DNA of 64,000 nucleotides from Bradyrhizobium niftali (GCF_004571025.1 NZ_SPQT01000007.1:1-64000), one strand, 5' to 3'; numbered from the stretch's first letter, positions 40,093-49,175 are shown. Numbers and translations: made by a program. Notes: generated from the sequence alone by a model not told the origin.

Positions 40093-40305
40093 TCAGTTCG
40101 GCTGCTTCTTCTTGCTGCGCTTCGGTTTGACCACCGGCGCATCCGCTGGCGCCGTCGCCGGTGAACTGCCCAACTGCGACCTGCTCTCCTGCAACCGCCT
40201 GTCATAGCCGGGAGAGTTCATGACCGTCGGCGGCCGGGCTTCCGCAAGCGTGGACGCGCCGCAGACCACCGCCAGTGCGAATCCGATCATCGAGAAACGC
40301 GTCAT
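40093..40305 (-). CDS. Small exported hypothetical protein
   Basis: A 70-residue protein. The signal peptide MTRFSMIGFALAVVCGAST ends near LAEA-R. The mature part is short and polar, with a Pro/Ala stretch and a lysine-rich end (KPKRSKKKQPN). The ATG at 40305 was preferred to 40335 because GGAGGAG lies directly upstream. It is not similar to anything I recognise. Confidence 0.6.
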   Translation of the reverse strand: MTRFSMIGFALAVVCGASTLAEARPPTVMNSPGYDRRLQESRSQLGSSPATAPADAPVVKPKRSKKKQPN

Positions 40306-40342
40306 CGTTGCTCCTCCGGTCGTCGCGGCATGCACCCAGGCG

Positions 40343-41344
40343 CTACCCGCGAATCTGCTGCGGCGTCAGCCCGGGCGGGCCGTTGCCAGCGACTTCAGCC
40401 TCCTTGACCAGCGCAACAATGCGGCGCATCAGCGGCACATCGACATTGTTCTGCTCGGCAAGCGCGATGACCGTGCCCTGGAGATAGTCGATCTCGGTCT
40501 TGCGGCCCTGCTTCAGATCCTGCCACATCGAGGAGCGCGCCTCGGGATCGATCTTCATGGTCCGCCCCAGGATCGCGTTGAAGATCATGTCGGGCAATTT
40601 CAGCAATGTCGGCGTCAAGTTCAGCGGGATCGGCGTCGCTGAAACCGGATTGAGGCCGGCGGCCTTCATCGCGGCCAGCCCCTCTGCCATCTGGTCGGCG
40701 AACAATTTTCGCCAGTCGCGGTTTGCCAGTTGCGCGGCGAGCGGCATGTCCGACAAGGCGCTGAGCGCGTTGTTCAGGTTGATGATCAGCTTGCCCCATT
40801 GCACGCCGGTGATGTCGCGGCTCGCGCGCATCGAAAGGCCGGATACCGAGAGCGCGCCGGCCGTGTTCCCGGCGTCCTCTCCGACATGGATGTCGCCGGA
40901 GGTCGAGCGGTGGAAGCGGCCCTCGCCCATCGCGATCACGTTGAACGGCACCATGCCGGCCAGCACGCGCCGGCCGCCGAGGCGCTCGCGCAACACCGCG
41001 ACATTGCCGACGCCGTTTTGCAGGGACACGATGACGGCATCCTGCGGCGCGTGCTGCGCGATCTGCTCCGCGACATCGGCGGTGTCGGCGCTCTTCACCG
41101 TCACCAGCACGATGCCGGCGCTGTGGAAGATCGAAGGGTCCTCCGACAGCGCGAGCTGGCCGGCCCCGAGCTTCTTCTCGGAGCCGTCGAAATCGGTCAG
41201 CCGCAGACCGAACCGCTCGATCTCGGTCTTCACCCGCGGCCGCACCAGCAGCGCGACGCGGCGGCCGCCCGCCGCCAGCATGCCGCCGACGAAACAGCCG
41301 ATGGCGCCCGCGCCGGCCACCACGATCGGTCGATCCGTAACCAC
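40343..41344 (-). CDS. 2-dehydropantoate 2-reductase family protein
   Basis: A 333-residue NADP-dependent reductase, the second family member in this window. The Rossmann motif is VVAGAGAIGCFVGG (8-21), and the catalytic lysine lies in GVQWGKLIINLNNALSAL. The GTG at 41344 was chosen because GGGAGCGAGG sits just before it and the family N-terminus starts there; an ATG 57 bp upstream would add a proline/cysteine-rich leader unlike the family. True substrate uncertain, as two paralogues are present and no pantothenate genes are nearby. Confidence 0.85.
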   Translation of the reverse strand: MVTDRPIVVAGAGAIGCFVGGMLAAGGRRVALLVRPRVKTEIERFGLRLTDFDGSEKKLGAGQLALSEDPSIFHSAGIVLVTVKSADTADVAEQIAQHAPQDAVIVSLQNGVGNVAVLRERLGGRRVLAGMVPFNVIAMGEGRFHRSTSGDIHVGEDAGNTAGALSVSGLSMRASRDITGVQWGKLIINLNNALSALSDMPLAAQLANRDWRKLFADQMAEGLAAMKAAGLNPVSATPIPLNLTPTLLKLPDMIFNAILGRTMKIDPEARSSMWQDLKQGRKTEIDYLQGTVIALAEQNNVDVPLMRRIVALVKEAEVAGNGPPGLTPQQIRG

Positions 41345-41505
41345 TGACCTCGCTCCCTGAATGACCGGCCTTCGATAGCAGAGGCAAGGCCAGCTGCCCA
41401 TCGCGTCGCAGCCGCCTTGTAACCGTCATGCGAGCCCCATATGTTCTCGCCCCGGGGGCAGTCAGCGGCGAGCACTCGCCGAACGAGACGCCAAAGGAGA
41501 GCACC

Positions 41506-42102
41506 ATGGGTCTACTCGACGTCCTCAACGGCATGCAGAACGGCCCGCGCGGCCCCAGCACACCCAGCTCCGAGAAATCCTCCGGCGGCATGTCGCCGAT
41601 GACCATGGCGCTGCTCGGCCTGCTCGCCTGGAAGGCGTTCAAGCATCTGACGGCTGGCCAGCCGGATGCGGCGCCTGCCCCGCAGCAGCGCTCACCGCTG
41701 CCGCCTCCGACGCCTGTCAATACCGGCAACGCCACGCTTCCCGGAGGAAGCGGCGGCGGTCTCAGCGATCTGCTCAAAGGCGGCCTCGGCGGCCTGCTCG
41801 CAGGCGGCGCGGCCGGCACCGTCCTGAGCGGCGGCCTCGGCGATCTCCTCAATCAGCTCCAGCAGGGCGGCCACGGCGAGGCCGCGAATTCCTGGGTCGG
41901 CAAGGGCGAGAACAAGCCGATCGCGCCCGGCGATCTCGCGAGCGCACTCGGCGCGGACCAGATCGAGAGCCTGTCCGCCCAGAGCGGCCTGTCGCGCCAG
42001 GAGCTGCTCTCCGGCCTCAGCCAATATCTGCCGCAGGTGATCGACCACCTGACGCCGGACGGACGGCTGCCGACGGAGAACGAACTCTCGGGCAGAATTT
42101 AG
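41506..42102 (+). CDS. YidB-like (DUF937) protein
   Basis: A 198-residue protein. It starts MGLLDVLNGMQNGPRG, has a hydrophobic MTMALLGLLAWKAFKHL segment, a Gly/Leu-rich middle (GGLSDLLKGGLGGLLAGGAA) and the DUF937 C-terminal half with NSWVGKGENKPIAPGDLASALG and QEGLSRQELLSGLSQYLPQVIDHLTP-like sequence. The last part resembles the E. coli YidB fold. The ATG at 41506 follows AAAGGAGA; the frame is open further upstream. Function unknown. A YeaQ-like membrane gene follows in 42 bp, so both may form a small operon. Confidence 0.8.
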   Translation: MGLLDVLNGMQNGPRGPSTPSSEKSSGGMSPMTMALLGLLAWKAFKHLTAGQPDAAPAPQQRSPLPPPTPVNTGNATLPGGSGGGLSDLLKGGLGGLLAGGAAGTVLSGGLGDLLNQLQQGGHGEAANSWVGKGENKPIAPGDLASALGADQIESLSAQSGLSRQELLSGLSQYLPQVIDHLTPDGRLPTENELSGRI

Positions 42103-42144
42103 TCGAAGATTGATCTGCGCGTTCTCGGGAAGGGGAGCATTGTC

Positions 42145-42417
42145 ATGAGCATGGGCGGCCTGTTGTGGATCATCGTCGTCGGCTTCATCGCCGGTCTCAT
42201 CGCGCGCTGGCTCGCGCCGGGGCCGAACAATCCGAGCGGCTTCATCCTCACCACCATCCTCGGCATCGCCGGTGCGTTTCTGGCGACGTTCATCGGCCAG
42301 GCGATCGGCCATTACGGCCCGGACCAGGGCGCCGGCTTCATCATGGCCACGATCGGCGCGGTGGTGGTGCTGTTCATCTGGCACCGGCTAGTGGCGAGCG
42401 GCGTGATAAAGGGGTAG
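42145..42417 (+). CDS. GlsB/YeaQ/YmgE family membrane protein
   Basis: A 90-residue inner-membrane protein with three hydrophobic segments, beginning GLLWIIVVGFIAGLIARWLAPGPNNPSGF, which is the family signature. It continues ILTTILGIAGAFLATFIGQ and ends VVVLFIWHRLVASG. The family is linked to stress and envelope functions without a proved activity. AAGGGGAG precedes the ATG. A palindromic repeat follows the stop by 7 bases. Confidence 0.85.
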   Translation: MSMGGLLWIIVVGFIAGLIARWLAPGPNNPSGFILTTILGIAGAFLATFIGQAIGHYGPDQGAGFIMATIGAVVVLFIWHRLVASGVIKG

Positions 42418-42424
42418 GTCCCTC

Positions 42425-42565
42425 GTCGTCCCGGACAAGCGCGCCCCAAGCGCGCGCAGATCCGGGATCCATAACCACAGGGAGAAGTTTGGCGAAGACT
42501 GACAACTCCGAGTCTTCGCCACACTACGCCCTGTGGTTATGGGTCCCGGCCTTCGCCGGGACGAC
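42425..42565. repeat. Intergenic palindromic repeat, GTCGTCCCGG family, copy 3
   Basis: Outer arms GTCGTCCCGGACAAGCG and CTTCGCCGGGACGAC; inner arms CCATAACCACAGGG and CCCTGTGGTTATGG; the centre has TTTGGCGAAGACTGACAACT and AGTCTTCGCCACAC. It lies between convergent genes. Confidence 0.85.
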
Positions 42566-42586
42566 ACCTGTATTTGCCGCGCGACT

Positions 42587-43372
42587 TCACGTAATCAAAT
42601 GCATCCCCGCATCCATGCGCACGACCTCGCCGGTCATGTTGCTGGAGGCCGGCATCGCCAGGAAGCAGACGAGCTGCGCGATGTCTTCCGCGCTTGAGGC
42701 GACCTTCAGCGGCACCTTCGCCACCACGCTGTCGCGCACCTGCTTTGCGCCGGCCTCGCCGCGGCCCTTGGTGAACCAGGGCGTGTCGATATAGCCGGGA
42801 CACACCGTGTTGACGCGGATCAGCGGCGCCAGCGCGCGCGACAGCGACAACGTCATCGTGTTGAGCGCGCCCTTGCTCGCGGCATAGGCGATCGACGAGC
42901 CGACGCCGCTGATGCCCGCCACCGACGACACGTTCACGACCGCCGACGCCCGCCCCGACGCCTTCGCGCCGGCTTCCAGCAGGCTGCGCGCCGCACGCAC
43001 CATCTGGAACGGGCCGATGGTGTTGACGCCGTAGAGGCGCTGGAAATCTTCCGCCGACAATCCGTCGAGATCGGCATGGGCGACGTGCTTGGTGGTGCCG
43101 GCATTGTTGACGAGGACGTCGAGCCGGCCCCAGCCGCTGGCTGCCGCAACGATCTTGCGGCAATCCACATCCTTGGAAACGTCGCCCTGGGCGACCAGGA
43201 CTTCCGCAGCGCCCGCGTTGCGGCAGAGCTCTGCCGTGGCCTCGGCTTCCTTCTGGCTCGACGAATAGTTGATGACGAGCCGCGCCCCGCTCCGCGCGAG
43301 AATTTCCGCGGTCGCAGCCCCAAGTCCGGATGCGGACCCCGTCACGATTGCGCACAAGCTGTCTTTGGCCAT
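42587..43372 (-). CDS. SDR family oxidoreductase
   Basis: A 261-residue classical short-chain dehydrogenase/reductase. The cofactor motif TGSASGLG is at residues 11-18, NNAG follows in LDVLVNNAGTT, the catalytic serine is in NVSSVAG, and Tyr and Lys are in IAYAASKGAL. PGYID completes the pattern. Residues after the first strand do not give a clear NAD/NADP preference. The ATG at 43372 follows AAGGAAA and was chosen over 43402. It is divergent from the acyl-CoA dehydrogenase operon, with a TCCGC-TAA-GCGGA palindrome between them. Confidence 0.87.
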   Translation of the reverse strand: MAKDSLCAIVTGSASGLGAATAEILARSGARLVINYSSSQKEAEATAELCRNAGAAEVLVAQGDVSKDVDCRKIVAAASGWGRLDVLVNNAGTTKHVAHADLDGLSAEDFQRLYGVNTIGPFQMVRAARSLLEAGAKASGRASAVVNVSSVAGISGVGSSIAYAASKGALNTMTLSLSRALAPLIRVNTVCPGYIDTPWFTKGRGEAGAKQVRDSVVAKVPLKVASSAEDIAQLVCFLAMPASSNMTGEVVRMDAGMHLIT

Positions 43373-43458
43373 CCGGATTTCCTTCCCCTGTATCTGATGC
43401 AAGCCTTAAGTCGCTGGCCCTGTTTAGCGAGTTTGCCGCACGCTGCAAATCGAGCAAA

Positions 43459-43473
43459 CTCCGCTAAGCGGAA
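43459..43473. promoter_or_regulatory. Palindromic operator candidate, site 1
   Basis: CTCCGC-TAA-GCGGAA lies in the region between the divergent SDR gene and acyl-CoA dehydrogenase operon. It matches 13 of 15 positions of TTCCGC-AAA-GCGGAA at 52249-52263. The form is like an IclR-type operator, but no such regulator gene is in the window. Confidence 0.45.
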
Positions 43474-43632
43474 TTAGTCCAGACCGGTTCTCGCGCCCAT
43501 GCCGGCGCCGCAGATGGGCTTGCGATCAACGCTTGTCAGGGCCATGGCTTTTTCAGATCATCGGGCGCAAGAAGAGACCGCGCGCCGGCTTGACCTGGCG
43601 GGACGCGCCAATGGCAAAACACGGGGAACGCT

Positions 43633-44697
43633 GTGGCGGAGAGTGACAATATCGTCGTCGAGACCGCGGAAAAAATCTTCGCCGATCTCGCCGATCCGCA
43701 AACCATCAACAACGACAAGAAGGATTCCTGGCAGGCGCCGCTGTGGCAGGCGCTGAGCGAAGCCGGGCTGCCGCTGTCCTGGGTGCCCGATGATCTCGGC
43801 GGCTCCGGCGCGAGCCTTGCCGACGGCTTTGCGCTGCTCAACGCGGCCGGCCGCTTCGCGGTCGCGGTTCCCCTCGCCGAGACCATGCTGGCGGGCTGGC
43901 TGCTGGCGCAGGCCAGGATTTCTTCGCCGGAAAGTGAGATGACGGTCGTCCCGGCGTCTCCGAAGGATCGCATCACGCGCGATGCCGACGGCGCGCTGTC
44001 CGGCCGCGCTCGCGGCGTACCCTTTGCCAAGACAGCGAAGCATTTTGCCGTGCTGGCGCATGGCAAGGACGGCGCCGTGATCGCGCTGGTCGACGCCAGC
44101 AAGGCCCGGATCGAATCCGGGCTCAATGTCGGTTACGACCACAGCGACACCATCACGCTCGACAAGGTCCAGCCAATCACGGTCAAGCCGGCGCCGAAGG
44201 GCTTTGACCAGACCACGCTCATGCTGATGGGCGGTGTCGCGCGCAGCCTTCAGATCGCGGGCGCGCTGGAAGCGATGCTCGACATCTCGGTGCGCTACTC
44301 CAACGAGCGCGTCGCCTTCGAGAAGAAGATCTCGAAATTCCAGGCGGTGCAGCACAACCTCGCCCGTCTCGCCGGCGAATCCGCCGCCGCGCTTGCGGCC
44401 GCGACGTCCGCGGCCGACGCCATCGCGAACGCAAAGTCATTCGACGACGAGGTCTACCTCGAGGCCGCCTCGGCAAAGATCCGCTGCGCGGAAGCCGCCG
44501 AAAAAGGCGGCGCCATCGCGCATCAGGTCCATGGCGCGATCGGCTTCACCAGCGAGCACATCCTGCACCGGTATTCGCTACGCGCGTTGGCCTGGCGCGA
44601 CGATTTCGGTTCGGAAAGCCACTGGGCCGTCGAGCTCGGCAAGCTGGTGGCCCGGCGCGGCGCCGACGAATTGTGGCCGCTCGTAGCTTCGCGTTGA
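43633..44697 (+). CDS. Acyl-CoA dehydrogenase family protein, small-subunit type
   Basis: A 354-residue protein of the acyl-CoA dehydrogenase fold, starting with GTG after GGGGAACG. The N-terminal helical part includes LPLSWVPDDLGGSGASLADG. The middle lacks the usual (S/T)EPxxGSD FAD/substrate motif. The C-terminal part has SNERVAFEKKISKFQAVQHNLAR and HQVHGAIGFTSEHILHRY. This is the pattern of the partner subunit in two-gene dehydrogenases (as in pimeloyl-CoA dehydrogenase and steroid side-chain enzymes). The complete subunit follows 16 bp downstream, so an alpha2beta2 enzyme is likely. Confidence 0.82.
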   Translation: MAESDNIVVETAEKIFADLADPQTINNDKKDSWQAPLWQALSEAGLPLSWVPDDLGGSGASLADGFALLNAAGRFAVAVPLAETMLAGWLLAQARISSPESEMTVVPASPKDRITRDADGALSGRARGVPFAKTAKHFAVLAHGKDGAVIALVDASKARIESGLNVGYDHSDTITLDKVQPITVKPAPKGFDQTTLMLMGGVARSLQIAGALEAMLDISVRYSNERVAFEKKISKFQAVQHNLARLAGESAAALAAATSAADAIANAKSFDDEVYLEAASAKIRCAEAAEKGGAIAHQVHGAIGFTSEHILHRYSLRALAWRDDFGSESHWAVELGKLVARRGADELWPLVASR

Positions 44698-44713
44698 TCG
44701 GGAGACGAAACAC

Positions 44714-45874
44714 ATGACTGCTGCCCTCCGTTTCGATCCGATCCGCCTGCCGGAGAAATGCGAGCAATTGCGCAAGGAAGTCCGCGCCTTCCTCGCCGAG
44801 GAAATCGCCGCCGGCACCTTCGATCCGCACAAGCCCAACCGCGAAGACACCGACGCGCCGGAATTTTCCCGCCGGGTCGGTGCCAAGGGCTGGTTGGGCA
44901 TGACCTGGCCGAAGAAATACGGCGGCCAGGAGCGCTCTTTCCTCGAACGCTACGTGGTGACCGAGGAGATGCGCGTGGCCAATGCGCCGACGCGGCGATT
45001 CTTCGTCGCCGACCGCCAGAGCGGACCGGTGCTGCTGAAATATGCGCCCGAGCACATCAAGATGGAGATCCTGCCGCGCATCTGCCGCGGCGAGATCTGC
45101 TTCGCGATCGGCATGAGCGAGCCGAACTCCGGCTCGGACCTGTTCGCGGCGAAGACGCGCGCGACCAAGGCCGACGGCGGCTATCTCATCAACGGCACCA
45201 AGATCTGGACCTCGTCGGCGCACATCGCCGACTACATGATCGCGATCTTCCGGACGTCGCCGCCGACCAAGGAGAACCGCCGTCACGGCCTGACGCAGTT
45301 CTTGGTCAAGATGAAGCAGCCGGGCATCAAGGTGAACCCGATCGGCCAGATCACGGGCCAGTACGAGTTCAACGAGGTCGTCTTCACCGACTTCTTCGTA
45401 CCCGACGATCACGTGCTCGGCGAAGTCGACGGTGCGTGGAAGCAAGCCACATCGGAGCTCGCCTATGAGCGTTCGGGCCCCGAGCGCTTCCTGGAAACCT
45501 ACTACGTTCTGACCGAGCTCGTCCGCGCGGTCGGCCCCAATCCGGACACGCGCAGCGCCGAAGGCATCGGCCGGCTGGTGGCGCAGCTCCACACCATGCG
45601 GCGCATGTCGGTCTCCGTTGCCGGCATGCTGCAAGCCGGCAAGGAGCCCGTGGTGGAAGCGTCCATCGTCAAGGACATCGGCACGGTCTGGGAGCAGCAG
45701 CTTCCGCATCGCGTGCGCGACCTCGCCGCATTCGTCGAGGAGACCGCGACCAACCGCGAGACGCTGGAGCGGCAGCTCGATTTCGCCATCAAGACCGCAC
45801 CGAAACTCACCATCCAGGGCGGCACCACCGAGGTGCTCCGCGGCATCATCGCCCGCGGGCTTGGTTTGCGCTAG
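44714..45874 (+). CDS. Acyl-CoA dehydrogenase family protein, large-subunit type
   Basis: A 386-residue flavoprotein. GMSEPNSGSDLFA (133-145) and GTKIWTSSAH (161-170) are the FAD/acyl-CoA binding motifs. The helical C-terminus ends with IQGGTTEVLRGIIARGLGLR, where the canonical catalytic-Glu position (YEGT) is not Glu. It resembles the large subunit of pimeloyl-CoA-type dehydrogenases. GGGAGACGAA precedes the ATG. It sits between the small subunit and a crotonase, in an operon that would carry out beta-oxidation of a CoA-bound acid, possibly dicarboxylic or alicyclic. Confidence 0.87.
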   Translation: MTAALRFDPIRLPEKCEQLRKEVRAFLAEEIAAGTFDPHKPNREDTDAPEFSRRVGAKGWLGMTWPKKYGGQERSFLERYVVTEEMRVANAPTRRFFVADRQSGPVLLKYAPEHIKMEILPRICRGEICFAIGMSEPNSGSDLFAAKTRATKADGGYLINGTKIWTSSAHIADYMIAIFRTSPPTKENRRHGLTQFLVKMKQPGIKVNPIGQITGQYEFNEVVFTDFFVPDDHVLGEVDGAWKQATSELAYERSGPERFLETYYVLTELVRAVGPNPDTRSAEGIGRLVAQLHTMRRMSVSVAGMLQAGKEPVVEASIVKDIGTVWEQQLPHRVRDLAAFVEETATNRETLERQLDFAIKTAPKLTIQGGTTEVLRGIIARGLGLR

Positions 45875-45915
45875 TCGCGCGGACTTGGCTTGCGCTAATT
45901 CAATCGAGGATCATC

Positions 45916-46728
45916 ATGAGCACCTATACAGATATCGGCGTCGAAAAGGTCGGGCACGTCGGCACCATCGAGATCCGCCGTCCGCCGCTCAACTTCTTCG
46001 ACATCTCGCTGATCAACCAGATCGCGGATGCGCTCGACGAGTTCGACCGCGACATCGAGATCCGCGCCTCGGTGCTCTCGGCGCAGGGCAAGGCGTTCTG
46101 CGCCGGCGCCAATTTTGGCGACCCGGCGCGACAAGCCCAGGAAGCGCGCGAGGCTAACAAGAAGGGCGATCCGGCGGACAATCTTGGCCCGATCAGCCAT
46201 CTCTACATCCAGGCCGTGCGTATCTTCCGCGCCAAGAAGCCGATCGTCGCGGCCGTGCAGGGCGCAGCCATCGGCGGCGGCCTGGGTCTCGCGGTGTCCG
46301 CGGATTTCCGCGTCACCTGCCCCGAAGCACGGTTCTCCGCGAACTTTACAAAACTCGGCTTCCATCCCGGCTTCGGTTTGACCGTGACGCTGCCGGAGCT
46401 GATCGGCAAGAACAACGCCGAGCTGATGTTCTACACCAGCCGCCGCGTCACCGGCGAAGAAGCGGTCAAATGGGGCCTCGCCAACGAGCTGGTGCAGCAG
46501 GACCAGGTGAAGTCGGCCGCGATGAAGCTCGCCGGCGAGATCGCCGAGTGCTCTCCGCTCGGCCTGCTCTCGACCCGCGCGACGATGCGCGCCAGCCTCG
46601 CCGACCGCGTCATGGCCGCGACCAACCACGAGCTCGCCGAGCAGACCCGCCTGCGCGCAACGGAAGACTTCAAGGAAGGCGTCAAGGCCACGGAAGAACG
46701 GCGCGCGGCGAATTTCAGGGGGCGGTAG
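45916..46728 (+). CDS. Crotonase family protein lacking both standard catalytic glutamates
   Basis: A 270-residue crotonase-fold protein. Oxyanion-hole segments are FCAGANF (61-67) and GAAIGGGLG (117-125). By alignment with rat enoyl-CoA hydratase, the positions of Glu144 and Glu164 fall on F144 (SANFTKLG) and about L170 (AELMFY), so neither is glutamate. The family includes isomerases, hydrolases and C-C lyases with other catalytic residues. It is the third gene of the dehydrogenase operon (42 bp after it), with GAGG before the ATG, so it should act on the dehydrogenase product. Simple hydration is uncertain. Confidence 0.82.
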   Translation: MSTYTDIGVEKVGHVGTIEIRRPPLNFFDISLINQIADALDEFDRDIEIRASVLSAQGKAFCAGANFGDPARQAQEAREANKKGDPADNLGPISHLYIQAVRIFRAKKPIVAAVQGAAIGGGLGLAVSADFRVTCPEARFSANFTKLGFHPGFGLTVTLPELIGKNNAELMFYTSRRVTGEEAVKWGLANELVQQDQVKSAAMKLAGEIAECSPLGLLSTRATMRASLADRVMAATNHELAEQTRLRATEDFKEGVKATEERRAANFRGR

Positions 46729-46763
46729 TCAACTATCGCGCCGGTGCTTCGACAACCTCTCCC

Positions 46764-46895
46764 GTCGTCCCCGCGAAGGCGGGGACCCATAACCACAGGG
46801 AGAAGTCGTAGCGCAAGCTGGTAACTCCGAGTCTTCGTCAAACCACACCCTGTGGTTATGGGTCCCGGATCTGCGCTTCGCTTGTCCGGGACGAC
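46764..46895. repeat. Intergenic palindromic repeat, GTCGTCCCGG family, copy 4
   Basis: Outer arms GTCGTCCCCGCGAAGGCGG and CTTCGCTTGTCCGGGACGAC; inner arms CCCATAACCACAGGG and CCCTGTGGTTATGGG; AACTCCGAGTCTTCG is shared with copy 3. It lies between the convergent crotonase and acyl-CoA synthetase genes. Confidence 0.85.
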
Positions 46896-46912
46896 GGCGG
46901 TAGGTGTGGCTG

Positions 46913-49027
46913 CTATTTCCTTCCCACCACCAGCGCATCCACGATCGTCACGCCCTGCCCTTCGGCGTGCACCAGCACCGGGTTGAGCTCGATCTCCGCA
47001 ATCTGCCTCGCGTGGCGCGCGGCGAGCACGGAGATGTCGGCGATCAATTGCGATAGCGCCGCAACGTCCGCCTTCACAGCTCCGCGAAAACCGTTCAAGA
47101 GCGGCGCCGCCTTCAATCCGGCCAGCATTGCGCTCGCTTCTTCTGCGCCGACCGGCGCCGGGCGATAGGCGACGTCACGGAATAGTTCCGTGGTGATCCC
47201 GCCGAGACCCACCATCACCATCGGACCAAAGGTCTCGTCGGTCATCGTTCCGACGATGATCTCGACGCCCCGCCTTGCCATCGGGCCGACCAGCACGCCC
47301 TGGATCACGGCCTCCGGCCGGTGCTTGCGCGCATTGGCGAGCAAGGCCTCGAACGCCAGAAACACCTCGCCCTTGGTGGCGATGTTGACGCGCACGCCGC
47401 CGACCTCGCCTTTGTGCGAGATATCGGGCGACTGGATCTTCATCACCAGCGGGAGGCCGATTCGGGCGACCGCTTCATCGAGCCCGGCCTTGTCCTTCAC
47501 CAGCACCTCGTCCGGCAACGCAATACCGGCGGCGCGCAGCAACGCCTTGCTGTCGGCCTCTGACAGAACCGGCGAGGTCAGATGCACGGAGAGATCGCGT
47601 GACGGCGGCCGCGCCTCGTCCGCAGGCTTCGGCAGCTCGAATCGGGCGTAGTCGACGAGCTGCCGCATCGCGACGCCGGCATGGGTCAGACCCGAGAGCA
47701 CGACGACGCCGGATTTGCCAAGCTCGCGCCGCGCGAAGTCGGACGGCACCGTGTAGGAATAGAACACCACCGGCTTGTGCTGCGCCGCCAGCACCGGCGT
47801 CAGCTCCTCCTCCCTGAAGGGCTTGCGCACCTCGCTCGAGAGCGACAGCACGACCAGGATCGCTTCGACCTCGTCCGAGGCGGTGAGCAGATCGACGCTC
47901 TTCTGGAGACCGCCCGAGGTCACGCCTTGCGCGGTGACGTCGATCGGATTGCGCGCGGTGCCGTAAGACGGCATCAGCGTCTTGATCTCCGCCTGGATCC
48001 GCTCGGACAATTCCGGCACCTGCAACCCCCGTAGCGCCACCGCATCCGCGCCCCAGATGCCGGCGCCGCCCGAGACGGTGACGACGGCGACGCGATCGCC
48101 CTTCGGCAACGGGTTGCTCGCCAGCACTGCGGCGATCGTCAGCGCTTCGTCGAGATCGTTGGAGACGATGAAGCCGTATTTCGCGAACACCGCGTCATAG
48201 GCTGCCGACCAGCCGGCCATGCTCGCGGTATGCGAGGCCGCGGCACGCTGACCTGCCCCGGAGCGGCCGACTTTCGTCACGATGACGGGCTTCTTCATTT
48301 CAGCCGCCCGCCCCGCAGCCGCGAGAAACTTGTCGACGTCGCGGATGCCCTCGATGAACAGCAGGATCACGTCGGTCGAGGCGTCCTGCACCAGGTAATC
48401 CAGGAACTCGCCGGCGCCGAGATCGGATTCGTTGCCGGCGCTGACGACGTAGCTCACGGCGACACCGAGCGCACGGGCGCGGTGATAATAGGCAAAGCCG
48501 ATGCCGCCGCTCTGCGCGACGATGCCGATCCGTCTTTGCGTGGCGATAAGCGGCACCACACCGGGCTTGACGTCCACGGCCGGACTGAACGTCGCCGCCA
48601 CGCACTGCACCTGACTGAAGAAGCCCTCGGCATTCGGGCCCGAGATCCGCATGCCGGTGCGCTTGGCCAGCGCCGCGATCGCATCCTGCATCGCTGCACT
48701 GTCGCCGCCCTCCTCCGCGAACCCGGAAGAGATGATGACCGCGTTCTTGACGCCGGCGGCGGCGCATTGCTCGAGTGCAGGCAGCACGGCACGGGCGGGA
48801 ATGATGACGACGGCGAGATCGATCGGCGCACCGATCTCCGCGATCGATTTGTAGCAGACGAGCCCGTCGATCTCGGCGTAGTTCGGGTTCACCGGGTAGA
48901 TCTTTCCGGGATACTCGTTCTTGCGCAGCATCGACAAGAGCCGCCCCGGGATCTTCTCGTGATCGCGGGAGGCGCCGATCAGCGCGATGCTCGCGGGCGA
49001 AAAGAAGCTGTCGAGCGGATGCGGCAT
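46913..49027 (-). CDS. Acyl-CoA synthetase (NDP-forming), fused subunits
   Basis: A 704-residue enzyme with CoA-binding, CoA-ligase and ATP-grasp parts in one chain. The CoA-binding domain starts FFSPASIALIGASRDHEK (8-25). The active-site histidine that is phosphorylated in this family is H266 in AAASHTASMAG. The ATP-grasp part is at about 480-700, with GLPLVMKIQSPDISHKGEVGG and EIELNPVLVH. The family interconverts acyl-CoA and acid plus ATP or GTP through a phosphohistidine. In this region it may activate the acid that the dehydrogenase operon degrades. AAGGG precedes the ATG. Confidence 0.87.
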   Translation of the reverse strand: MPHPLDSFFSPASIALIGASRDHEKIPGRLLSMLRKNEYPGKIYPVNPNYAEIDGLVCYKSIAEIGAPIDLAVVIIPARAVLPALEQCAAAGVKNAVIISSGFAEEGGDSAAMQDAIAALAKRTGMRISGPNAEGFFSQVQCVAATFSPAVDVKPGVVPLIATQRRIGIVAQSGGIGFAYYHRARALGVAVSYVVSAGNESDLGAGEFLDYLVQDASTDVILLFIEGIRDVDKFLAAAGRAAEMKKPVIVTKVGRSGAGQRAAASHTASMAGWSAAYDAVFAKYGFIVSNDLDEALTIAAVLASNPLPKGDRVAVVTVSGGAGIWGADAVALRGLQVPELSERIQAEIKTLMPSYGTARNPIDVTAQGVTSGGLQKSVDLLTASDEVEAILVVLSLSSEVRKPFREEELTPVLAAQHKPVVFYSYTVPSDFARRELGKSGVVVLSGLTHAGVAMRQLVDYARFELPKPADEARPPSRDLSVHLTSPVLSEADSKALLRAAGIALPDEVLVKDKAGLDEAVARIGLPLVMKIQSPDISHKGEVGGVRVNIATKGEVFLAFEALLANARKHRPEAVIQGVLVGPMARRGVEIIVGTMTDETFGPMVMVGLGGITTELFRDVAYRPAPVGAEEASAMLAGLKAAPLLNGFRGAVKADVAALSQLIADISVLAARHARQIAEIELNPVLVHAEGQGVTIVDALVVGRK

Positions 49028-49054
49028 GTTGAACCCTTGCTCTTGTCTCTATCC

Positions 49055-49175
49055 GTCATCCTGAGGCGCGAGCCGCGCGGTGCGCAGCACCGCGCGGGGA
49101 GCCTCGAAGGATGAACGGCCCCGCCGTGGCCGTCGCCCTTCGAGGCTCGCCGAAGAGGCGAGTACCTCAGGGTGA
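49055..49175. repeat. Intergenic palindromic repeat, GTCATCCTGAGG type
   Basis: The arms GTCATCCTGAGGCGCGAGCC and GGCGAGTACCTCAGGGTGAC are inverted, with GAGCCTCGAAGGATGA and CCTTCGAGGCTC inside. This repeat type is widespread in Bradyrhizobiaceae; one copy was seen here. Confidence 0.8.
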
